Source of the DNA: JBBDNC01 sp040877875
GTDB lineage: Bacteria; Bacteroidota; Rhodothermia; Balneolales; Balneolaceae
Reading direction: 5' to 3'
NCBI GenBank assembly: GCA_040877875.1
Contig: JBBDNC010000048.1
Span: 1-31,631 of the forward strand
Length of the DNA: 31,631 nucleotides
The translations under genes and the position numbers were made by a program. Every line of letters begins with the position of its first letter. The first letter of the stretch is position 1. The notes beneath the pieces are model-generated. The model did no database searches. It saw nothing but the letters and a program-made list of their open reading frames with translations, and was not told where the DNA came from. Shown here one piece after another: positions 1 to 8,269 of this stretch.

Positions 1-146
1 AAAATGAGCGTTGTTTTGCCCGATCCCGGCATTTTCGTGAATTTGAAATCCTCACTTATAGCTAATAAGCTATGGTTTCAATCCGCCGGCCGGCAGACAG
101 GTTTTGATATTGAACAAAACCCCTGATTTTTCAAAACCCTCTCTCG
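1..146. repeat. Dispersed ~145-bp repeat, copy A (runs off the window start)
   Basis: This stretch aligns along its length with the reverse complement of 6213-6356. Shared blocks include TTTTGCCC at 13-20, TTGAAATCC at 43-51, GGTTTCAA at 74-81 and GAACAAAA at about 112-119. The 43-81 part is itself an inverted repeat (TTGAAATCC...GGTTTCAA). The right end (about 109-146), read on the minus strand, matches the hairpin-like left end of copy B. No coding frame was seen. The remaining bases to the first gene at 366 are AT-rich and presumably hold its promoter, but I see no convincing box. The outer left end lies partly before base 1. Confidence 0.6.
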
Positions 147-365
147 TTCTATTAAATCTAATGACGGAAAAAATCGTTCATAAAATGCCTGAAAATTTGT
201 TTATTTATGTAATGAGCTTATTTACAGAAAAAGATCATGGATTCAGGGATGGTTAAATCATCTACGGTTTTTATGGTTTTTCATTTATTTTAACAATATA
301 TAAGAGGAGAGGTGAAGCTTTAATGATTTCACCTTTGTCAACCTTTAATTTTTATTCCCAATACG

Positions 366-659
366 ATGACATACAGTGATCTGATCGATCAGTTAGCCGA
401 AGAGCTGGATCTGACAAAAAAAGAGACGAAGTCACTCGTAAAGGAAGTCATATCGGAATTTACAACCCTGCTGGGAGAGGAGACCGGTTTTACGATTCCG
501 GATTTGGGAACCTTTAAAACCCGGGTGAAGGAAGTTCAAAAAGTTTATAGCCCGCATCATGAAAAGTATATGCTTGTTCCTCCCAAACGAATCGTAGAAT
601 TTTCGCCGGGAAAATCTCTTAAGAATAATCTCAAGTTTGTAAAACCCGCCAATGAGTAA
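366..659 (+). CDS. HU-family DNA-binding protein (divergent, stand-alone)
   Basis: A 97-residue protein of about the usual HU length (~90). The N-terminal helix-turn-helix part is typical (MTYSDLIDQLAEELDLTKKE), as is the core GFTIPDLGTFKTR at residues ~41-53. The DNA-minor-groove arm normally carries an R-NP-x-TG motif; here this is replaced by VYSPHHEKYMLVPPKR, so DNA contact may differ from that of canonical HU. The end, FSPGKSLKNNL, is a normal HU tail. Its stop codon overlaps the start of the next gene by 8 nt, so the two are very likely co-transcribed and translationally coupled. HU proteins bend and compact DNA as dimers; a heterodimer with the downstream HU domain is possible but inferred. 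No clear Shine-Dalgarno site precedes the ATG. Confidence 0.85.
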   Translation: MTYSDLIDQLAEELDLTKKETKSLVKEVISEFTTLLGEETGFTIPDLGTFKTRVKEVQKVYSPHHEKYMLVPPKRIVEFSPGKSLKNNLKFVKPANE

Positions 660-1830
660 AAAAACGACTTTTAAAGAGCTGATCGGTGAGATTTCGGATC
701 GTACTCAAAAGAGTCAAACGTTTTCCGAACATTTCATACGTGAATTAGTCAGCATTATTGAAGCCGGACTGGAATCCGAGGGCTCCGTAACCCTCGCCGG
801 ATTTGGAAAATTCGAGTTGCGCTGGATGAATGAACGATCCGGGGTCAATCCCCAGACAGGTGAAGAAATCACCATTCCCGGTCAAAACAAAGTGGTTTTC
901 AAGCCCTATAAACCACTCAGGGAACATGTCAATAAACCCTATTCCCAGATGCGGTCTCAACTGCTTGATACGAGTCCATCCACCTCAGCCGGGCCAGACG
1001 GGCAAACCGGTGATGATTCCGAAAACGGAGAAAAGGATGAAGATTTCAGTTCTCAAAAAGAATCTGTCAGAGATGATCCGTTTCAGCTTGAGAAAGAAAT
1101 AAACGAAGAGGATGACATTGACAATTGGGTCTATGAACGGCCTTCACCGGTTCAGTCCCGGTCAAAACAAACCGGTCAGGCAAATAAAGTTGACAGCCGA
1201 AATTCATTGGCGGTGAAGATGGATCAAAGCGAACCCTCCGGACAAAACCGAAATAGAAACAGGGAGGGCTTTCGATGGTCCTATGCCGCTTTAGCGGGAA
1301 TTCTGCTGATTGCCTTCCTTGCATTATTCATCGTGCTCAAGCCCGGCCAGGACATCAATGAACCCCTGCCCGAGCAACCCGCTGCTGTCACCGAACCGGA
1401 ATCCCCGGCCGTGGGCGAAGCTGAGCAACAGGAACCAGCCGGTGAAGCTCCAGAAAATGACACCGGTTTTATCCCTGTCGAGGTAGAAGCCGGCCAGTCA
1501 CTTTGGGGATTGGCAGAGACCCATCTTGAAAATGCCTATCTCTGGCCCTGGATTTATCATGTTAACAGGACACAACTTTCGAATCCTGACCTGATTATTG
1601 CCGGAAACGAACTGACGCTTCCTGTACCCGCTAACAAGGACCGGTTGAAGGAAGACGAGCGAATGGGAGTTGCAAACGGCTACCTCGATATCTATTCCTG
1701 GTATCGGGATACCGATCCGGCCAATGCCAAATATTTTCTCTGGGCTGCCGGGACATTTAACGAAGAGGTTCTTGACCAGGCAGAAGGTTCTGTCAACTAT
1801 AATGACCTGGTCTTTGCCCGAAGCCGATAA
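652..1830 (+). CDS. Membrane-spanning HU-LysM protein
   Basis: A 392-residue protein with four zones. Residues 1-95 are an HU domain that keeps the arm motif (GVNPQTGEEITIP, about 64-76). Residues ~100-205 are a hydrophilic linker, acidic first and then Q/N/R-rich. Residues ~209-229 are one strongly hydrophobic transmembrane helix (YAALAGILLIAFLALFIVL). After a Pro/Glu-rich spacer, residues ~273-323 are LysM-like (VEVEAGQSLWGLAETHL...NPDLIIAGNELTLP). The basic residues before the helix (NRNREGFR) place the HU domain in the cytoplasm and the LysM domain in the periplasm. HU domains bind DNA and LysM binds peptidoglycan, so a nucleoid-to-wall tether is a reasonable inference but unproven. Bacteroidota are known to have HU-like domains fused to envelope modules such as SPOR. 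It overlaps the preceding HU gene by 8 nt. Confidence 0.85.
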   Translation: MSKKTTFKELIGEISDRTQKSQTFSEHFIRELVSIIEAGLESEGSVTLAGFGKFELRWMNERSGVNPQTGEEITIPGQNKVVFKPYKPLREHVNKPYSQMRSQLLDTSPSTSAGPDGQTGDDSENGEKDEDFSSQKESVRDDPFQLEKEINEEDDIDNWVYERPSPVQSRSKQTGQANKVDSRNSLAVKMDQSEPSGQNRNRNREGFRWSYAALAGILLIAFLALFIVLKPGQDINEPLPEQPAAVTEPESPAVGEAEQQEPAGEAPENDTGFIPVEVEAGQSLWGLAETHLENAYLWPWIYHVNRTQLSNPDLIIAGNELTLPVPANKDRLKEDERMGVANGYLDIYSWYRDTDPANAKYFLWAAGTFNEEVLDQAEGSVNYNDLVFARSR

Positions 1831-2260
1831 ATAAAACGGGGCGGGTTAAGGAGAATTATGAACGTGTGTTACAGATTCCGAAACACGTTGCAAGTACCAT
1901 TCGAACTCATCTGACAAGATGGATGGAAGTTAAAGTTCCTCTGCCCCTTTACTGATCAAGACTCTCCGTGCTGCTTCTTTAAATTTTTATCTGACGGTCG
2001 GTTGATTTCCATCATCCGGCTCGATGAACACAGGATAAAAATATCAACTGCATGACTTGACGATGTCCTTTTTGAACGTGTTTATAATATTCCAACCGAT
2101 TTATTCTACTATTTTTTTGCATCCCATGTAACTTTTACGTAATAAATACTATAGGGAATTTATAATCCGTCGCTGAAAATCGTCATACCCCCTCTTTCAG
2201 TTCAAAGGCACTTTTTAACCATATTTTGAAACCATTACATCTAAAAATCGGAGTATATTT
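1831..2260. other. 430-bp intergenic region without a recognised gene
   Basis: No intact reading frame of convincing composition is present. A minus-strand frame across about 1850-2025 reads with plausible protein-like composition but has two in-frame TAA codons, so at most it would be a decayed ORF. The last 150 bases are AT-rich and likely include the promoter of the next gene; GGAG lies 8 nt before its ATG. Confidence 0.4.
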
Positions 2261-2572
2261 ATGATACGTCATATTGTGATGTGGAAATTAAAAGAGGAAG
2301 CCGAAGGGTCTTCCAGGAAAAAAAATGCTGAAAAACTGAAACTGATTCTGGAGGGGCTGAAAACAAATATAGAAGAAATAAAAAATGTAGAAGTGGGAAT
2401 TCAGATCAATGAAGACCATGAGGAAGCCTTTGACGTGGTACTGACCTGTGATTTTGAAAATGATCTCGACTTCAGAATGTATACCCGAAATCCTCATCAC
2501 AAGAAAGCCGTTAAATTTATCAATTCAGTTGTCGAACAACGTCATTTCGTTGACTATAAAGTAGATATTTAA
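2261..2572 (+). CDS. Dabb-family (stress-responsive alpha/beta barrel) protein
   Basis: A 103-residue protein opening with the family's hallmark first strand, MIRHIVMWKLK. A helix with 'LKLILEGLKTNIEEIKNVEVGI' spacing follows, then the central strand FDVVLTCDFEND and the conserved tail (R)NPHHKKAVKFI. Dabb proteins are small ferredoxin-like dimers. Some act as polyketide cyclases, but most bacterial members have no assigned reaction, so no substrate is proposed. GGAG precedes the ATG by 8 nt, which supports this start. The Smr-domain gene begins 21 nt downstream on the same strand, so the two probably share a transcript, though no functional link between them is apparent. Confidence 0.85.
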   Translation: MIRHIVMWKLKEEAEGSSRKKNAEKLKLILEGLKTNIEEIKNVEVGIQINEDHEEAFDVVLTCDFENDLDFRMYTRNPHHKKAVKFINSVVEQRHFVDYKVDI

Positions 2573-2593
2573 ACAAAAGAGAGGGGGTATCCA

Positions 2594-2893
2594 TTGGCCA
2601 CGGGAAACGAATCAGGAGAACCCCACAGGCTGCCGATTGACGGGATCCTGGATCTTCATACATTTCGACCTTCGGATTTGGGGACCCTGATTGATGATTA
2701 TATAGAAGCTTGCCTGGAAAAAGGAATAAAGGAGGTACGGATTATTCATGGAAAAGGCACCGGAACCTTGCGGCGCTCCGTCCACCATCTGCTGGAGAGG
2801 AATCCCCACGTGGAAAGCTTTGGTACCCCGTCTGACTCAAGCGGCTGGGGGGCAACGGTTGCCACCCTAAGACCAAAATACAGTAAACAGTAA
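2594..2893 (+). CDS. Smr (small MutS-related) domain protein, TTG start
   Basis: A 99-residue stand-alone Smr domain. Family motifs are visible: LDLHTFRPSD (about 19-28; the LDLHG-like motif), the HGKGTG loop (IIHGKGTGTLRRSVHHLL) and a C-terminal GGxTxV-like element, here GWGATVATL. Smr domains are nicking or ribonuclease domains associated with MutS2 or RNA turnover; whether this one is catalytic cannot be told from sequence. The start is TTG, preceded by a strong purine tract (GAGAGGGGG) about 6 nt upstream, and no in-frame ATG fits. The last codons (S-K-Q-stop) lie inside the left arm of the inverted repeat at 2878-3032, so the native C-terminus may have been rewritten by that repeat. Confidence 0.85.
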   Translation: MATGNESGEPHRLPIDGILDLHTFRPSDLGTLIDDYIEACLEKGIKEVRIIHGKGTGTLRRSVHHLLERNPHVESFGTPSDSSGWGATVATLRPKYSKQ

Positions 2894-3032
2894 ACAGTTA
2901 TCAGTGTGTCAGGGCATCAGTGGTCACTACCTTCCAACCCTTAAAAAACGTTTTTTATGTTTATTAAAAAACGTCAACCGTATTCAGGCATCAACAATTA
3001 ACAACTTGTTAACTGTTTACTGTTTACTGTAT
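2878..3032. repeat. Element with 23-bp perfect inverted ends built from CAGTAAA heptamers
   Basis: Bases 2878-2900 are the exact reverse complement of 3010-3032. Each arm is built from heptamers (CAGTAAA CAGTAAA CAGTTA). Inside the left arm the pattern continues as CAGTGTGT, CAGGGCAT and CAGTGGTC. The pair encloses 109 bp between two convergent genes (Smr on the plus strand, TonB receptor on the minus strand). The left arm covers the Smr stop codon. It could be a miniature mobile element or a repeat-derived bidirectional terminator. Confidence 0.7.
2941..2974. terminator. Possible bidirectional terminator (A/T-rich palindrome)
   Basis: TAAAAAACGTTTTTTA at 2942-2957 is a perfect 16-bp palindrome. 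The sequence TTAAAAAACGT recurs at 2964-2974. It sits between convergent genes where a terminator is expected, but the stem is A-T rich and weak, so this is tentative. Confidence 0.3.
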
Positions 3033-3040
3033 GTTCCCTG

Positions 3041-5968
3041 TTATCTTCGGAAGACGGAATCATACGTCAGGGAAATATAATATACCGCTCCGAGATTGGG
3101 CCCTCCGCCATTCAGTATATGCTGCTCGTTCAGGATATTGGAACCGCCGAGCTTGACAACCGAGTTGATTTGGGGGAGCCGGTAGGAGATCTGGGCATCC
3201 ACGGTAGAAACCGCGTCGACATCCATGAATACAAATGAAGATTCCCACCGGAAAGCATCCTGCCAGCGATAGGTGAGGTTGAATCCGAGATTCTCCGTCA
3301 GACGACGATTTCCGAAACTCACATTTATCTTGTGTTCCGGAGTATTGAAATCATTCTGAAAGGTTTCCAGATCCGTAATCAATTTATTCCAGTTATAGTT
3401 GACACCCAGCCGGTAGTATCCCGAAAGGCTGTAATCAAATCCAACAGCTAACCCGTGGGATTTAACGGTATTGTCCACATTGGTGTATATCTGGTATGTG
3501 TTTTTGGAATCGCCACTCAACAATGTTTGATAGTATTGCGGTTCGTTGGGGAGGATCACCCTTTCATCAGAATTGGGATCCTGAAGCTGTCTTACCCTGA
3601 TTTGGGTTATAAAATCTTCAAAGGTATTGTGGTAGTATACAATATCGAATAGAATACTGCTGCCGAACAGAGCTTTATAGCCGACTTCAAAAACCTGAAT
3701 TTGCTCAGGTTTTACAGGGTTATGAGTACTATAGCGCTCCAAAAGACCCGGATTGGGGGCTCCTGTTAATACGGAGTTGGTAAAATCCTGGACCGACTCC
3801 ATCTTAAACGTACTTTGAGTTATACTATATTTATCTGCAAACTGCGGCAGGCCGCCAAGCAGCCGGGCAGTGACGACGTTCAGATCAATATACTGTCCCT
3901 GGGTGGTGGGGTTGCGGAAACCGGTTTGATAGGAAGTCCGCAGATGATGGTCGGCCGCCACATTTGCTACGGCTGAAATCCGGGGACTCAACTGTCCGTC
4001 GAAATTTTCATTTTTATCATACCGTACGGCTCCGGTCAGTTTCAACCTGTCATCGATCAAGGATTTTGAGGCCTGAAGAAACCCTCCCCATTCACCGATA
4101 TTGACTCCCCCCGCATCGTCAAAGATTGTTCCGTTGGACCGGAGCTGAAATTGACGGTAACTGGCCCCAATCAAAAGATCCAGAAAGTCCATTTCATTTT
4201 TGAAATCATAGTGTCCCTCGAAATGCAGAAAGCGGGATTCATCGTCGAACAGGGCTCCCTGGGGAATCACATTTTGCATGGCTGCCTCCCTCGCCGATTC
4301 AAAGGCGGGAGTACCGGGTTCAATGCGGTTCGCCTCCGCGGCATTGCGGGCCGCCATATGGATCTGCGTGACCGCTTCGGGACTCGTCATAATTCCATTG
4401 ATCACATCCTGATTATATTGCGGGGAACCCGTTACTCCTATAACCTTCTGTAACAGAGCTCCGGCAAACGTCCCCCCGTAGGTTCCGAACCACTGTTGAT
4501 TCGGGCTGTAGGCTTCATTTACGGAAAATCCGACGAAATCGGCAATGTACGAATCTCCGGAATCCTCAAAGGTTCCATATCCCTTGATCAGGAAGTTGTC
4601 CCCCCTTAACTCCAGCTTATGCTGGGCGATGTTGAAATCCTTCAGGCTATACCGCTGCGCACCTGTATAGACCGACGTCCCGAATCCGTAATTAAATGTG
4701 TAACTGGCTTCAACCAGATCGGATAACCGGTAGTGGAGAGACCCATTCATTTTTATATTTTCGGCATTGTAATCCACCAAGTGCCGTTCCTGGTAACCGG
4801 TTCGGTTCACAGGCTGTGCCGGCAAAGCCATGGCATACATCTGAGCCTGCTGTAGCGGCAATCCGGTCTGTGCGGCAAAACCCTGAATGAAGGCGGAGCT
4901 AAACCCGAGCAGTCCGATATTAAAGGAGCCGTCATCTCCATACAGGTGGATTCCGTCATAGGCAGGATTCACACCGAGATTCCCCTGCAAACCGGGATTC
5001 TTGTCGTCATAATTTATCCCGTGCCAATCGGTTGCCCCCGAATAGGTCAGGTTCGCTTTAAATGCAAAGCGGTCATTGAATGCCTTGGCGTAACGGACGG
5101 ACAGGTCGTACATCGATTGAGGATCTGAAGGCTCCCCGAGACGTTCATTCCCATCCAAATGGTTGACACCGGTTTTCACCTGTACGCTTAACCCCTGATA
5201 CCGGAACGGGTTTTTACTGGTCATAAGCAAAACACCGCTAAAGGCATTTGGCCCGTACAGCGCGGAAGCAGCTCCCGGTATATATTCCACACTCTCCAGA
5301 TCCAGTTGGGAAGGGCCGTTCAGGTTGCCAATCGGGAAATTCAGAGCGGGTGCCTGGGTATCCATCCCGTCAATCAGTTGAACCATCCGGGTATTTCCTG
5401 TTGAATTAAACCCCCTTGAATTCAGGATCTGAAAATTGATACTGCTCGTGGTCATATCCACTCCCTTTAGATTGGACAGGGCTTTATAGTAGGAATCGGA
5501 AGGGGTTTGATTCATCGAGATGATATCCATTTTTTCAACCGTTACCGGGGCCTCCATTACACTTTCCTCCACCCTGGAAGCGGAAACTACGATATCGGAA
5601 CCCAACAGGGTCCGCTCCTCAAGTTCGATCACAAGTCCGCTTATTTCATTCTCTGTAATCTCCACTTCCCGGGTTTGATAGCCAACGATCGATACGACCA
5701 GGGTAATGGGCGGATTTCCGGTAACGGTGAGACTGAAGGACCCGTCATTTCTCGAAGCTGTCCCGACAATCCGGCCCTGAACTGCAATATTCACACCCGG
5801 CAAAGGATCTCCGTCCGACGCATCCACCACCGTACCGGTGATCATAATTGCCGAGTGGTCATCAGATGACCCGGAAAATGCCATTCCCTCTCCTGGAGGG
5901 TAGCCGGCAAAAAGCAGGAAAAACAGACCTATAAATGTGAGTTTGCGGGAAGTTTTTTGACTGTCCAT
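3041..5968 (-). CDS. TonB-dependent outer-membrane receptor with carboxypeptidase-regulatory-like domain
   Basis: A 975-residue protein, the usual size for this family. A signal peptide (about 1-30: KLTFIGLFFLLFAGYPPGEG) is followed by a carboxypeptidase-D-regulatory-like beta domain at ~42-112 (ITGTVVDASDGDPLPGVNI). Next comes a plug domain at ~125-250 (SASRVEESVMEAPVTVEKMD, then YIPGAASALYGPNAFSGVLLM) and a long beta-barrel ending in YYISLTYDSVFRR. Such receptors import a ligand across the outer membrane with energy from TonB-ExbBD. There is no adjacent SusD-like gene, so it is not a glycan (PUL) pair, and siderophore, peptide or other cargo cannot be chosen from sequence. The gene stands alone, convergent with the Smr gene. 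Its upstream neighbour at 6375 is divergent, 406 bp away. Confidence 0.92.
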   Translation of the reverse strand: MDSQKTSRKLTFIGLFFLLFAGYPPGEGMAFSGSSDDHSAIMITGTVVDASDGDPLPGVNIAVQGRIVGTASRNDGSFSLTVTGNPPITLVVSIVGYQTREVEITENEISGLVIELEERTLLGSDIVVSASRVEESVMEAPVTVEKMDIISMNQTPSDSYYKALSNLKGVDMTTSSINFQILNSRGFNSTGNTRMVQLIDGMDTQAPALNFPIGNLNGPSQLDLESVEYIPGAASALYGPNAFSGVLLMTSKNPFRYQGLSVQVKTGVNHLDGNERLGEPSDPQSMYDLSVRYAKAFNDRFAFKANLTYSGATDWHGINYDDKNPGLQGNLGVNPAYDGIHLYGDDGSFNIGLLGFSSAFIQGFAAQTGLPLQQAQMYAMALPAQPVNRTGYQERHLVDYNAENIKMNGSLHYRLSDLVEASYTFNYGFGTSVYTGAQRYSLKDFNIAQHKLELRGDNFLIKGYGTFEDSGDSYIADFVGFSVNEAYSPNQQWFGTYGGTFAGALLQKVIGVTGSPQYNQDVINGIMTSPEAVTQIHMAARNAAEANRIEPGTPAFESAREAAMQNVIPQGALFDDESRFLHFEGHYDFKNEMDFLDLLIGASYRQFQLRSNGTIFDDAGGVNIGEWGGFLQASKSLIDDRLKLTGAVRYDKNENFDGQLSPRISAVANVAADHHLRTSYQTGFRNPTTQGQYIDLNVVTARLLGGLPQFADKYSITQSTFKMESVQDFTNSVLTGAPNPGLLERYSTHNPVKPEQIQVFEVGYKALFGSSILFDIVYYHNTFEDFITQIRVRQLQDPNSDERVILPNEPQYYQTLLSGDSKNTYQIYTNVDNTVKSHGLAVGFDYSLSGYYRLGVNYNWNKLITDLETFQNDFNTPEHKINVSFGNRRLTENLGFNLTYRWQDAFRWESSFVFMDVDAVSTVDAQISYRLPQINSVVKLGGSNILNEQHILNGGGPNLGAVYYISLTYDSVFRR

Positions 5969-6212
5969 GGGAATAGTATTTATTGATTTCGATTTGTAAA
6001 GGAAAGAATACGACTCGACGTATATGATACAGGAAAGCCCTTTCTCACGTTTTTAAAAAAGCGCTTCCAAGTATTCACTCGTTGTAATATGATGGATTAA
6101 AGGATCTTTCACAAGAGTGTTTTTTAAGAATCAATATTAGTACATTAATTTTTTTGGATCGCTTTCGATTAGCTTTGACTTTTCGAGCATCTTTATCTTT
6201 CAATTTTACTCT

Positions 6213-6356
6213 GAGAGTGCTTTGCAGAACCAGGGATTTTGTTCAAGGACAAGGCCAGAGGGAGGTTGAAACCGCAGCATATAGTCCATATGTGAGGATT
6301 TCAACCGATCGATAACGCAGGCATTGGGCAAAAGACCGGTTGTGCAAAGCCCTCTC
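6213..6356. repeat. Dispersed ~145-bp repeat, copy B, with terminal inverted repeats
   Basis: The left end (6213-6231, GAGAGTGCTTTGCAGAACC) and right end (6338-6356) are inverted copies differing at 2 of 19 positions. A second, imperfect inverted repeat lies inside at 6264-6306 (GGTTGAAA...TTTCAACC). The hexamer CTCTGA occurs at both edges (6209-6214 and 6354-6359), which could be a target duplication but overlaps the ends. The reverse complement aligns with 1-146. It ends 18 bp before the ATG at 6375, so it supplies much of that gene's 5' leader. The rest of the 5969-6374 gap shows nothing recognisable. Confidence 0.7.
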
Positions 6357-6374
6357 TGAAAATTTCGTAACACC

Positions 6375-7037
6375 ATGAAACCATTCTCCCTTCTGATCCT
6401 TCTCCTTCTTACGACGGCTGCCACGATGGCTCAACCTTCGTCTGTAACCATTGATGCGACCGGAGAAGTGCAGCTTCCGGCGGATCTTGTCATTTTTGAA
6501 ATCAATATCACCGTAACCGACCCCTCTCCGCAGACCGTATTCCAAAAACACAAGAATCGAGAAACCGCACTGACCGGCCTGATCCGAGACAAAGGAATCG
6601 AGCCTGAGAATCTTCGATTTCAACCGATGAATATCCGGGCAACAAGAACTCAAAGGGAAGTTGTGGAATACCGGAGTAACCAGCATGTACGACTGACCCT
6701 GGCTGATTTTGAATTATTTGAGGGAATGCAGGTTTATCTGATTGATAACGGTTTTGACTCTTTCAGTGGACAATTCAGTTCCACAAAATTGGAAGAGGGA
6801 GAGGTGAAGGCTCTTGAACTTGCCATGGAGAATGCCCGAAATAAAGCGGAAATCATCGCCTCTTCGCTGGCCCTGTCCATAAAAGGAGTTTCCACCGTCC
6901 ATCACGGGGCTCCTCCCCTGAGCCGGGGATATGCAAATGAACAGGCCATGATGCGCTCGGACAGCTCTTCATTGCTGGAATTCGACCAGAATGTCAGGGT
7001 AAGCAGCTCTGTCACAGTCACCTTCGAATTGGAATAA
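6375..7037 (+). CDS. SIMPL-domain (DUF541) exported protein
   Basis: A 220-residue protein with a clear signal peptide (MKPFSLLILLLLTTAATMAQ, cleavage after about residue 19). A SIMPL/DUF541 domain starts at VTIDATGEVQLPADLVIFEI and includes the central FELFEGMQVYLIDNGFDSFS and the helix ALELAMENARNKAEIIASSL. SIMPL proteins are periplasmic or envelope-associated and form ring-like oligomers in some relatives (Brucella BP26). A molecular role is not established. The leader is unusual because it is mostly repeat copy B, ending 18 bp before the start. The gene is convergent with the esterase gene, with a 156-bp gap that holds no further gene. Confidence 0.85.
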   Translation: MKPFSLLILLLLTTAATMAQPSSVTIDATGEVQLPADLVIFEINITVTDPSPQTVFQKHKNRETALTGLIRDKGIEPENLRFQPMNIRATRTQREVVEYRSNQHVRLTLADFELFEGMQVYLIDNGFDSFSGQFSSTKLEEGEVKALELAMENARNKAEIIASSLALSIKGVSTVHHGAPPLSRGYANEQAMMRSDSSSLLEFDQNVRVSSSVTVTFELE

Positions 7038-7193
7038 GTTGCGGGCTTGGCAGATCCCGGCGGGTTCGATCCTCCTTACAGGTCAGATAAAGACCTCAAT
7101 ACCTGAACACTCGTCCGACGATTCCCCAGATAAAACAATCCCCTGCATTGCCGAACTGTTGAATAATATAGCAAAGGTGGATTTCAACGGGCC

Positions 7194-7913
7194 TTACAAA
7201 GCATCTTTTTCCAATACCGGTTTAAGATAGCTCCATAAATTTTCAGCAATCTTACGGTGCCCTTCGGCCGTGGGATGGATTCCATCCGACTGGTTCAGTT
7301 CCGGATTCCCCCCGACCCCTTCAAGAATAAACGGCATAAATATTACCTCATTTTGATGGGCAAGCTCCTGAAAAATCTCCCGGAACCGGGTGGTATAACG
7401 AGGCCCCATATTCGGAGGGGCTTCCATCCCCGTCAGAATGATGGTTGTTTCAGGATACTTTGAATGAACTTTATCCATGATTTCCTGCAGATTACGCCGG
7501 GTTACTTCAGGTTCGATTCCACGAAGCCCGTCGTTCCCCCCCAATTCCAGTACAAACAGATCCACCTTTCTCTGCAAAACCCAGTCAATTCTTCTCACAC
7601 CCCCGGCCGTGGTCTCACCACTCAGGCCGGCATTTACAAACTCCACATTCCAGCCCAGTGAATCCACCTTATCCTGGAGCAAAGCCGGAAACGCCTCATC
7701 CATATCCACACCCTGGCCTGCTGTAATACTGTCGCCAAAGATCAACACAGTTCTCGGTTCCTCCTCATTCCTCTCTTCATCCTGTGCCCATACCGGTTCA
7801 GTCATAAAGCCTGAAAAAAGTACCGAAAAAAGAAGAAGTCCCACCCTCAACAGACATTTTTTGTTATAAATCGACAAAATTTCCTGGTTTAGAGTCAAAA
7901 ATTGTGAAAACAT
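7194..7913 (-). CDS. tesA: TesA-like arylesterase / lysophospholipase, SGNH hydrolase
   Basis: A 239-residue SGNH/GDSL hydrolase. Block I is IFGDSITAGQG with nucleophile Ser62; block II Gly lies in VNAGLSGET; block III Asn is in LELGGNDGLRG; the Asp-His pair is in SDGIHPTAEGH. All catalytic residues are present. A hydrophobic export segment (VGLLLFSVLFSGFM, about 24-37) is preceded by an unusually long ~20-residue leader, so the true start may be further in. TesA enzymes hydrolyse acyl esters or thioesters in the periplasm. The gene is divergent from an ABC ATPase/permease pair at 8270-11552, the same order as tesA-ybbA-ybbP in E. coli. This supports the TesA assignment over a generic GDSL esterase. 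Confidence 0.9.
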   Translation of the reverse strand: MFSQFLTLNQEILSIYNKKCLLRVGLLLFSVLFSGFMTEPVWAQDEERNEEEPRTVLIFGDSITAGQGVDMDEAFPALLQDKVDSLGWNVEFVNAGLSGETTAGGVRRIDWVLQRKVDLFVLELGGNDGLRGIEPEVTRRNLQEIMDKVHSKYPETTIILTGMEAPPNMGPRYTTRFREIFQELAHQNEVIFMPFILEGVGGNPELNQSDGIHPTAEGHRKIAENLWSYLKPVLEKDAL

Positions 7914-8041
7914 TTGGAATGAATTTTACGTACAGCTACGTTCTGAAACCGGTTGTCCTGTATAGATCATTCAATCATGGACTTCTGTCCTCTGGTGGCA
8001 GAACAGACAAAAAGTCAATGTGCGAAACAGTGACCTGTTTA

Positions 8042-8078
8042 GAAGGCTTTGCAAAACCAAGGGTTTTGCAAAGCCTTC
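8042..8078. repeat. Perfect 17-bp hairpin related to the dispersed repeat ends (copy C)
   Basis: Bases 8042-8058 and 8062-8078 are exact reverse complements with a 3-nt loop. The sequence (GGCTTTGCAAAACC, loop AAG, then its complement) matches the left end of copy B (GCTTTGCAGAACCAGGGATTTTG). So this is a solo, intact version of the terminal hairpin. It sits in the divergent tesA/ABC promoter region, without a T-tract after it. The rest of 7914-8269 is AT-rich with no other feature I can support. Confidence 0.65.
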
Positions 8079-8269
8079 GTTTAATGTATTGACCCGTAAA
8101 GTGAATAGCCAATCATCGATGATGATCAGCCGGCTACCATTATTTTACAAACAACCGTATTTTTTAAATAATTTTCCAATAAAGAACGGATCTTTTTCCG
8201 GATCTTCCGCCATCCTTGCAGGAATTGGTGGATTGAATCTCCAACCATGTAATCTGACCCTTTTTCAAA

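Noticed and set aside
1850..2025. Minus-strand frame with protein-like composition
   Set aside because: It has two in-frame TAA stops and no recognisable motif; the number of stops is close to chance.
6243..6686. Minus-strand open frame of 147 codons across a repeat and SIMPL gene start
   Set aside because: It crosses non-coding repeat copy B and opposes a gene with a clear signal peptide; no motif.
7066..7078. GGGTTCGATCC resembling a tRNA T-loop
   Set aside because: The flanking bases do not form a 5-bp T-stem, and no acceptor or anticodon arm can be drawn around it.
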